Assembly: GCA_929200485.1 (NCBI GenBank)
Contig: CAKMZU010000040.1
Span: forward strand, 10,684-15,876
Source of the DNA: an uncultured Gammaproteobacteria bacterium
Lineage (GTDB): Bacteria; Pseudomonadota; Gammaproteobacteria; Pseudomonadales; DT-91
Reading direction: 5' to 3'
DNA length: 5,193 bases
Shown here: positions 1 to 5,193 of the stretch, in pieces
How positions within the stretch are numbered: position 1 is the first letter of the stretch
Layout: each line of letters begins with the position of its first letter
Notes under the pieces: generated by a model
The model's database searches: none
Told to the model about the DNA's origin: nothing
What the model saw: only the letters and a program-made list of their open reading frames with translations
Translations under genes and position numbers: made by a program

Positions 1-172
1 GCATTTCCATGGTGTCTTTTAAGGTGGTTTCACTGATAGCCATAGTGCCTGAGAGTGAATGCAACACGCCGACTTTAATTGTTTCAGCCGCATGCATTAA
101 AGGTGCTGCAAGGGTTAAGACCCCTGCCAGCGACACCGATTTTAACCATTGTTTTGCTTGTGTTTTTATCAT
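1..172 (-). CDS. urtA: Urea/short-chain amide ABC transporter substrate-binding protein, N-terminal part (UrtA/FmdD)
   Basis: This is the periplasmic binding protein that captures urea (or short-chain amides) and delivers it to the UrtBCDE-type inner-membrane ABC transporter. Only the first 57 codons lie in the window; the gene continues past the left edge. The translation starts MIKTQAKQWLKS, followed by a hydrophobic stretch (about residues 13-26) ending in MHAAE, a typical Sec signal peptide with cleavage near residues 28-29. The mature N-terminus reads ETIKVGVLHSLSGTMAISE and then TTLKDTMEM, which is the hallmark opening of UrtA/FmdD/AmiC-type type I binding proteins and distinguishes them from LivJ-type amino-acid binding proteins. 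An ATG two codons upstream (176-178) is also in frame. I prefer 170-172 because AAGG at 182-185 lies 9 bases from it but only 3 bases from the upstream ATG. The gene follows the porin gene after 15 bases and is probably co-transcribed. Family assignment is strong; the exact substrate (urea versus amides) is not resolved. Confidence 0.9.
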   Translation of the reverse strand, partial: MIKTQAKQWLKSVSLAGVLTLAAPLMHAAETIKVGVLHSLSGTMAISETTLKDTMEM

Positions 173-181
173 GATCATACA

Positions 182-185
182 CCTT
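182..185 (-). promoter_or_regulatory. Ribosome binding site of urtA
   Basis: Read on the minus strand, the sequence TTAAGGTGTATGATCATG carries AAGG just after the porin stop codon (188-190). Its 9-base spacing favours the second ATG (170-172) over the first (176-178, 3-base spacing) as the urtA start. Confidence 0.55.
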
Positions 186-187
186 AA

Positions 188-1348
188 TTAAATTTGGAAT
201 TGCACGCCGAATGATGCGGTAGTAATCGCATCTGATGATTTAGCGCCAGTAAAGCTAGCATCGCCATTAGTGACATTTGCGTTGAACCTTAGGTTATGGC
301 CATTGATAACGTAATTTAATCCGAGCTCCGTCAAATCACTGGAATCACCTTCATCTGGACTGTTTTGGGTATAACGAACATAGGGTTGCAGCCTGCCTAG
401 ACCGATTTCATTGGGGAATAAAAAGGCGGCTGTTCCAAAGATCGAGGAGCCATCATACAAAGCAAATCCTTCAACTCCCTCAGTTGACTTATAGTCAGTT
501 TCAAAGACTTTGTATTCGCCTTCTAGCGTTAACACTGATCCACCCCTGAATACCTTTTCAAAAAGCGCATCTACACTGTAACCTAAGAAATCCTCTGCAT
601 CTTTTGCTGATGCAGCATCAGAGCCTGTACCCTCTTTTTGCATTTGCACAGCAAATCCTAATGTTAAGATATCCCCAAGCCCGCCGTAATAGGTCGAACT
701 GGTGTAATAGCCAGGATTATTCTCCATATTAAGAAAGTTATAGGCAAAACGCATGGCATACAGTGGAGCATCTGAACTGTTTGCAGCTGTACTTAATCCG
801 TTAAAAACACCCACAGCGTATTGAAATTTGCTTGCGGCCCCCCAAACAACGGCACCATCATCACGGTTATATTTGCCAGCTCGACCTTTTGGATCATTAT
901 CAGCAGGGTAAAAAGGTGTTGTGTATTGATTCCAGCTCAAACCATAGAAAGGCCCATTCATTTCTATGCGATCAGCTGGTACAAGAACGCGCCCGGCCCA
1001 GACATTAAAATAGGCGTTAGGCTCGTATTGAATCATGGCATCCAATACACCGTACTCACCAAAAATCTCTTCAGTGTTTACTGTGAATTTCCAATCAGGT
1101 GCCAACTGACCTCCAATGTAAAGTCGCACATTCTGCACAGAAAAATCCTTTTTATAGGCATCACCATTTGGCGCAGCATCTTCTATAAATGTCGCACCCG
1201 CTCGTATACCTACACCCAATGTCACGAAGGTATCTTCGTCAATTATGATTTTGCCTGCTGCACTTGCCAGACCCGCTGTCAAAGCACATACGGCTGCTCC
1301 GGTTTTTATCGCTCTTTTTAATGCGATATTTTCTCTTTTTAACAACAT
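188..1348 (-). CDS. Outer-membrane porin of the urea/amide uptake operon (FmdC-like)
   Basis: This 386-residue protein is predicted to be an outer-membrane beta-barrel that lets small solutes reach the periplasm. A signal peptide is visible: basic KRAIK at 11-15, a hydrophobic core at about 17-28, and cleavage after ASA near residue 30. The mature part of about 356 residues has no long hydrophobic helix. It alternates polar and hydrophobic residues in many short strands, such as NVRLYIGGQL (73-82), WKFTVNTEE (86-94), FNVWAGRVLVPADR (114-127), YAVGVFNG (177-184), RLQPYVRYTQ (319-328) and LRFNANVTNG (353-362). The pattern, with GRVLVPADR followed by PFYGLSW, resembles OprO/OprP-like porins. The position directly before urtA matches FmdC, the amide/urea porin of Methylophilus. 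The start is ATG, with AGGAG six bases upstream. The protein ends in Gln-Ile rather than the usual terminal aromatic residue. Being a porin is well supported; FmdC orthology rests mainly on context. Confidence 0.85.
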   Translation of the reverse strand: MLLKRENIALKRAIKTGAAVCALTAGLASAAGKIIIDEDTFVTLGVGIRAGATFIEDAAPNGDAYKKDFSVQNVRLYIGGQLAPDWKFTVNTEEIFGEYGVLDAMIQYEPNAYFNVWAGRVLVPADRIEMNGPFYGLSWNQYTTPFYPADNDPKGRAGKYNRDDGAVVWGAASKFQYAVGVFNGLSTAANSSDAPLYAMRFAYNFLNMENNPGYYTSSTYYGGLGDILTLGFAVQMQKEGTGSDAASAKDAEDFLGYSVDALFEKVFRGGSVLTLEGEYKVFETDYKSTEGVEGFALYDGSSIFGTAAFLFPNEIGLGRLQPYVRYTQNSPDEGDSSDLTELGLNYVINGHNLRFNANVTNGDASFTGAKSSDAITTASFGVQFQI

Positions 1349-1354
1349 ACTCCT

Positions 1355-1359
1355 CTCCT
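1355..1359 (-). promoter_or_regulatory. Ribosome binding site of the porin gene
   Basis: On the minus strand TAGGAGAGGAGT directly precedes ATG. The first AGGAG lies six bases from the start codon. A second AGGAG lies immediately adjacent and is too close to serve well. This strong site fits a highly expressed outer-membrane protein and fixes the start at 1348. Confidence 0.75.
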
Positions 1360-1506
1360 AAAAGGACGACATTGTTAGATTAAAATGAGAAAAACACTTT
1401 GAACATTCGCCAAAAGTCTAAATAAGCATTAGCCATTTTGCGTATTGACTCAGAAAAATATAAAGTAAAAAAAGAAACGGACCTTTTATATTAGCCCTCA
1501 AAATAT

Positions 1507-1515
1507 TGGTATAGA
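1507..1515 (+). promoter_or_regulatory. Possible extended -10 promoter element of the sensor kinase gene
   Basis: TGGTATAGA matches the extended -10 pattern TGnTATAAT with the TG and four of six hexamer bases. It would start transcription near 1522, leaving a leader of about 33 bases before the TTG start. No good -35 hexamer lies 17 bases upstream (TATATT at 1487-1492). The element lies inside a short dyad, ATATT-N7-AATAT (1503-1519). The region is AT-rich, so chance matches are likely. Confidence 0.25.
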
Positions 1516-1554
1516 ATATGCTAACTAATCAATAAAAATATAACGAAATTTCTT

Positions 1555-4500
1555 TTGAGCGTCATACATAAAACAACTGATAGCCATAAAAGGCAGTATC
1601 ACCAATGGGTTTCAAACGAAACCATGGAAGATTATGCCCTGCGTTATACAGCATCCTCAGCACGCAATTATTCGGTAGGGCGAGTTGCAATCACGGCACT
1701 GGGAGTTGTTTCTTTTTTAGCACTAGAAGCCATTGGCGGGACAATAACGCTACAATGGGGATTTAACAATGCTCTGATTGCGATTAGTATTGTCTCAAGT
1801 TTGATTTTTATTTTAGGCTTACCTATCTGCTACCACGCAGCCAAAGAAGGTGTGGATATTGATTTGTTAACGCGTGGATCTGGGTTTGGTTATGTTGGCT
1901 CAACAATTTCATCACTCATTTATGCTGCTTTTACGTTTATTTTTTTTGCGCTAGAAGCTGCCATTATGGCGACAGCCCTTAATCTTTTGTTAGATCTCCA
2001 ATTATCCATCTGCTATCTTATAAGCGCACTTATTATCGTGCCACTGGTAACTCACGGCATGCGCCGTATCAGTGGCTTTCAACTGATCTCTCAACCGGTA
2101 TGGCTACTGCTGCAAACAGCACTGATTGTTTATATTATTTCAACCAAAGAGACAGCCTTATCAGACTGGCAAGTATTTACTGGTATTAATGGTTCAGAAC
2201 AGATCAACTGGCAATCCGTTGGCTTAGCCTGTGCTGTTATTTTTCCCCTAATGGCACAAAATGGAGAACAGGTTGATTACTTACGTTTTTTACCTGAAGC
2301 GCAGCAAGACAAAAAACGCTGGTGGCTTTCCGTGATTTTTGCAGGACCTGGCTGGGTATTCGTTGGTGCTATCAAATTGATGCTAGGCTCTTTTCTCGCA
2401 TTCCTTGCCTTATCTCAGGGCTTACCAAAAAGTGAAGCGACAGATCCTACGCATATGTATCTCAACCTTCTCACCCCATTATTTCAACCTGATACCGCTT
2501 TACTCATCGTCTGTTTGTTTGTGATTATTTCACAGCTTAAAATTAACGTCACCAACGCATACGCAGGCTCCATTGCCTGGTCTAACTTTTTTTCGCGTGT
2601 CACTCACCATCACCCTGGTCGAGTTGTGTGGCTTATCTTTAACGTAACTATCGCATTAATCCTTATGGAGATGGGGCTCTATTACGCGTTTGAATATATT
2701 CTGACAAACTATTCTATCCTCGTACTGGGATGGCTTGGTTCACTAGTCGCAGACCTAACTATTAATTACTGGCTTGGCTTGCGACCGAAAAAAATATCAT
2801 TTATGCGCAGTCGACTCTATGACATCAACCCCGTTGGCTGTCTTTCCATGTTGATTGCATCAACTGCTGGCTTACTCATTCAGTCAGGTTTAATGGAGGA
2901 GAACTACACAACCCTTGCACCTTTTATTGCATTAGCGTTACCTTTTTTTACCGTGCCATTCATCTCCTGGCTCACTAAAGGTAAATATTACGAAGTCCCT
3001 CATGAACCGCTGGCGAACGAACACAATTGCTGCCTGTGCGAACAAACTTTTGAAGCTCAGGATATGCATCACTGCCCTTTTTATTCAGCGCCTATTTGTT
3101 CTCTGTGCTGCTCATTAAACGCTATCTGCGACGACAAATGCAAACCAGGGGCTTCACTAAGCAATCAATGGCAGGCACTGATCAACCATCTATTGCCTAA
3201 GTCATTTAATCAATTTAGCTATCCAAATCTTTGGCAGTTTCTAGGACTTTTTGGATTTGTCGGCGCGTTATTTTACTTTCTTTTTCAACTGGTATTGATA
3301 AGTCATTCGGGGGTTAATAAGGATGTTAATACCCTGTTCCATCAACTCTATATTTTGTTGATGTTGGTGAGCGGTGTTTTTATCTGGCTTTACGTCTTAG
3401 CGACTGAGAGCAGGCGTGGGGCGTTAAAAGCCTCTTCAAGACAAGCTGAAAAATTAACCGAAGAAATTGAAGCGCACAAAGCAACTGAACGTCTCCTAGC
3501 AGATGAGAAAATGCGAGCAGAAGAAGCCAATATGGCAAAAACGCGTTACTTAGGTGGTGTCAGTCATGAATTGCGCACACCTTTAAACACGCTCTATGGC
3601 TATGCGCAATTAATGGAGGCTGACCATCAATTGCCAAGCAGTTTCCTGCCTAAAGTGGAAGCTATCAGTAAAAACACAGAACATATCGTCAGTATCATTG
3701 AAGGCTTACTGGAAATTTCACGCATTGAAGCCAAACAAGCCGATATCATTCAAAAAAACCGGTTCGCACTCAGACCCTTCTTAACCAGCCTGATGGATAT
3801 TTTTCAGCCCAAAGCAATCGCAAAAGACCTGACATTTACTACAGATTTTACAGGCACCTTGCCAGATATTGTGGAAACAGATGAAAAACGCTTCAAACAG
3901 ATTTTGACAAACTTACTTTCAAATGCCATCAAGTACACGCCTACAGGCTCAGTTACCTTTGGATTGTGCTATAGAAATCAGGTAGCACATTTTTATGTAG
4001 CTGACACAGGCATTGGCATCGAAGAAAAAGATCAAGAGAAAATTTTTGAATCGTTCAAAAGGCTCAATACACTGAAGTCACCGGGTACCGGCTTAGGCCT
4101 ATCAATCTCTCGTTTACTGGCTGAGTTACTCGGCGGTGACATCCGCCTTGAAAGCAAACCTCATCAAGGGACAACCTTTTATTTTTCACTGTTTTTACCT
4201 GCAGCAGTGCAAGCAGAGCCTCAGCCGCGTGAAAAAATCAGCCCTCAATCAACTCATGCACAAAAAAAAATGCTACTAGTTGATGATGAAGTGGATCACC
4301 TCTTTGTACTCTCTGCATTTTTAAGCCCTCTGGGATTTCATATCGATATGGCAGAAGACTCAGAAGCTGCAAACAAAAAAATTGAACACACATACTATGA
4401 TGCCTGTATTCTTGATATACGATTACCCGATAAGGACGGCTGGTCAGTTGCAAAGTCCATAAAAATGAAGCACCCGAAATCCCAAATAATCATGCTCTCT

Positions 4501-4848
4501 GGTGATGCAATTGAACATCATAAAGAAGCACTCTCCATGCAATTACATGATGCCTACCTCACCAAACCGGTTAATTTCGATCAGTTATTGATAACGCTTA
4601 ACCAATTGTTTGGGAAAACAAAGTCACCAAACATACGGAAAAAAGATAACACCTCTTTGCCAGAATCTAACAACTTGATGAATGATCTGATGCATGCAGC
4701 AAGCATTGGACATGCACAGAAAATCGATGATTTACTCGCCTCATCTAATGAGTATCTCAATGACGATATATTCAATGAAGTAAAACAACGAAGAAAAGCA
4801 ATGGACTTTCAAGGAATCATTGCGTTGCTTAACCGGAGTAATGCCTGA
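1555..4848 (+). CDS. NCS1 permease-like hybrid sensor histidine kinase/response regulator
   Basis: This 1097-residue inner-membrane protein fuses a transporter-like sensor to a phosphorelay kinase. Residues 25-475 form an NCS1 (purine/cytosine permease-type) module with about 12 helices: DYALRYTASS precedes TM1, NGEQVDYLRFLP lies at 236-247, and NVTNAYAGSIAWSNFFSR at 331-348. Residues 492-529 are a cysteine cluster (C492, C493, C495, C507, C515, C518, C519, C525, C529), probably zinc-binding. Two more helices (about 559-584 and 594-616) and a helical linker (617-662) follow. HisKA has the phospho-acceptor H671 (SHELRTPLN). The ATPase domain has N-box N790, DTGIGI (817-822) and PGTGLGLS (843-850). 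The receiver domain (905-1019) has D910/D911, phospho-acceptor D954, S982 and K1004. A helical tail spans 1042-1095. All catalytic residues are intact. The start is TTG with a weak ribosome site; ATG at 1624 (residue 24) is the alternative and would still keep the DYALRY motif. The ligand is unknown; a urea- or amide-related compound is inferred from the neighbours. Confidence 0.92.
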   Translation: MSVIHKTTDSHKRQYHQWVSNETMEDYALRYTASSARNYSVGRVAITALGVVSFLALEAIGGTITLQWGFNNALIAISIVSSLIFILGLPICYHAAKEGVDIDLLTRGSGFGYVGSTISSLIYAAFTFIFFALEAAIMATALNLLLDLQLSICYLISALIIVPLVTHGMRRISGFQLISQPVWLLLQTALIVYIISTKETALSDWQVFTGINGSEQINWQSVGLACAVIFPLMAQNGEQVDYLRFLPEAQQDKKRWWLSVIFAGPGWVFVGAIKLMLGSFLAFLALSQGLPKSEATDPTHMYLNLLTPLFQPDTALLIVCLFVIISQLKINVTNAYAGSIAWSNFFSRVTHHHPGRVVWLIFNVTIALILMEMGLYYAFEYILTNYSILVLGWLGSLVADLTINYWLGLRPKKISFMRSRLYDINPVGCLSMLIASTAGLLIQSGLMEENYTTLAPFIALALPFFTVPFISWLTKGKYYEVPHEPLANEHNCCLCEQTFEAQDMHHCPFYSAPICSLCCSLNAICDDKCKPGASLSNQWQALINHLLPKSFNQFSYPNLWQFLGLFGFVGALFYFLFQLVLISHSGVNKDVNTLFHQLYILLMLVSGVFIWLYVLATESRRGALKASSRQAEKLTEEIEAHKATERLLADEKMRAEEANMAKTRYLGGVSHELRTPLNTLYGYAQLMEADHQLPSSFLPKVEAISKNTEHIVSIIEGLLEISRIEAKQADIIQKNRFALRPFLTSLMDIFQPKAIAKDLTFTTDFTGTLPDIVETDEKRFKQILTNLLSNAIKYTPTGSVTFGLCYRNQVAHFYVADTGIGIEEKDQEKIFESFKRLNTLKSPGTGLGLSISRLLAELLGGDIRLESKPHQGTTFYFSLFLPAAVQAEPQPREKISPQSTHAQKKMLLVDDEVDHLFVLSAFLSPLGFHIDMAEDSEAANKKIEHTYYDACILDIRLPDKDGWSVAKSIKMKHPKSQIIMLSGDAIEHHKEALSMQLHDAYLTKPVNFDQLLITLNQLFGKTKSPNIRKKDNTSLPESNNLMNDLMHAASIGHAQKIDDLLASSNEYLNDDIFNEVKQRRKAMDFQGIIALLNRSNA
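4835..4838 (+). promoter_or_regulatory. Ribosome binding site of the response regulator inside the kinase gene
   Basis: GGAG within the last codons of the kinase gene lies nine bases before the ATG at 4848. Together with the TGATG stop/start overlap (4846-4850), it supports translational coupling of the kinase and regulator. Confidence 0.65.
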
Positions 4849-5193
4849 TGAATAGAACTACCGTGCTTGTCATTGATGACTCACCTGAAGCACTTGAAAT
4901 GCTCAATACCGCGCTCTCATCTAATGGTATGACTGTGTTGCTGGCTTTAAGTGCAGCACAAGCCTTCAGCATAACCGAAGCAATAACTCCTGATGTATTT
5001 GTCGTGGATGCACAGATGCCGGTAATGGATGGATTCGATTGCTGTAAACTTCTTCGACAACGCTTTCCTCTCACACCCATTCTATTCATGACTGGCTTAA
5101 CGGACAGTGAAAGCCTCAAAAAAGCCTTTGATAAAGGCGCCAACGACTATTTGGTCAAACCTGTAAAACCCCAGGAATTGATTACGCGTATCA
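4848..5193 (+). CDS. Response regulator, N-terminal receiver domain (partial, runs off right edge)
   Basis: The visible 115 codons encode an almost complete CheY-like receiver domain, the phospho-acceptor partner expected for the upstream kinase. It begins MNRTTVLVIDDSPEALEM, with acidic pocket D10/D11. Phospho-acceptor D54 lies in VVDAQMPVMDGF, T82 in FMTGLTDSE, and K104 in YLVKPVKP, so the full set of receiver catalytic residues is present. The start ATG overlaps the kinase stop codon by one base (TGATG) and has GGAG nine bases upstream. This tight coupling argues for a cognate two-component pair made in fixed ratio. The output domain lies beyond the window. Regulators paired with this type of kinase often carry a LuxR-type DNA-binding domain, but that cannot be seen here. 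The receiver assignment is certain; the role as regulator of the divergent uptake operon is inference. Confidence 0.93.
   Translation, partial: MNRTTVLVIDDSPEALEMLNTALSSNGMTVLLALSAAQAFSITEAITPDVFVVDAQMPVMDGFDCCKLLRQRFPLTPILFMTGLTDSESLKKAFDKGANDYLVKPVKPQELITRI

Larger units (their letters stand above)
1349..1554. promoter_or_regulatory. Divergent intergenic regulatory region between porin-urtA and the sensor kinase
   Basis: These 206 bases separate two divergently transcribed units, so the promoters and operators for both should lie here. The stretch is AT-rich, with an A-rich run at about 1454-1477. I found no convincing paired -35/-10 for the minus-strand porin and no sigma-54 GG-N10-GC element on either strand. 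TTGACT at 1445-1450 (plus strand) resembles a -35 box but has no -10 at the right distance. The best plus-strand -10 is listed separately. No ORF or RNA gene is evident. Confidence 0.5.

Noticed and set aside
9..191. A 60-residue open frame on the plus strand
   Set aside because: It is antisense to the urtA start region, whose signal peptide and mature N-terminus are recognisable.
821..1321. A 166-residue open frame on the plus strand
   Set aside because: It lies entirely antisense to the well-supported porin gene. Its translation is cysteine- and isoleucine-rich with no recognisable domain, so it is a shadow frame.
1349..1554. Search for a sigma-54 promoter or NtrC-type site, as expected for nitrogen control
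   Set aside because: No GG-N10-GC element was found on either strand. The GCA...TGC pair near 1426-1441 has the wrong spacer length for an NtrC site.
4238..4775. Two short minus-strand frames (71 and 64 residues)
   Set aside because: Both are antisense to the receiver domain and tail of the kinase, with no ribosome site and no recognisable product.
4675..4848. The kinase tail as a histidine phosphotransfer (HPt) domain
   Set aside because: It contains H1047 and H1053 but lacks the H-x-L-K-G-type motif, and at about 55 residues it is too short for the four-helix HPt bundle.
4270..4848. Internal start at ATG 4270 giving a stand-alone receiver protein
   Set aside because: The ATG sits exactly at the receiver start, but only an A run and no Shine-Dalgarno sequence precedes it.
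4829..5143. A 104-residue open frame on the minus strand
   Set aside because: It is antisense to the response regulator receiver domain, which has all of its catalytic residues in the plus frame.

Overview
This window is chromosomal DNA of a Gram-negative bacterium: it carries an outer-membrane porin, periplasmic export signals and proteobacterial-type signalling proteins, in a moderately AT-rich background. The porin followed directly by a urea/short-chain-amide binding protein matches the fmdC-fmdD order known from the methylotroph Methylophilus methylotrophus. A beta- or gammaproteobacterial methylotroph (Methylophilaceae or Methylophaga-like) is therefore a reasonable guess, but the sequence alone does not prove it.

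Layout. The window has two divergent arms separated by about 206 bp (1349-1554). The minus-strand arm reads leftwards. It holds a complete 386-residue porin gene (188-1348) and then the first 57-59 codons of urtA, the urea ABC transporter substrate-binding protein, which runs off the left edge. The two are separated by only 9-15 bases, so they are almost certainly one transcript. The plus-strand arm holds one very large gene (1555-4848). Its 1097-residue product joins an NCS1 (purine/cytosine permease-like) 12-helix transporter module to a cysteine-rich probable metal-binding knuckle, two more membrane helices, a complete histidine kinase, a receiver domain and a short helical tail. A response regulator gene (4848 to beyond 5193) overlaps its stop codon by one base and runs off the right edge.

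How the parts may fit. The porin and UrtA would bring urea or small amides across the outer membrane and into the ABC transporter. The permease-kinase and its coupled response regulator look like a two-component system that senses a small nitrogenous compound through a transporter-like module. The divergent arrangement suggests that it controls the uptake operon. This regulatory link is inference; family membership and motifs are read from the translations.

The most noteworthy features are the transporter/sensor fusion, its cysteine cluster, the A9 tract exactly at the kinase/receiver boundary with stop codons close behind in both shifted frames, and the non-ATG start of the sensor gene. No RNA genes, insertion sequences, CRISPR arrays or convincing terminators were seen.
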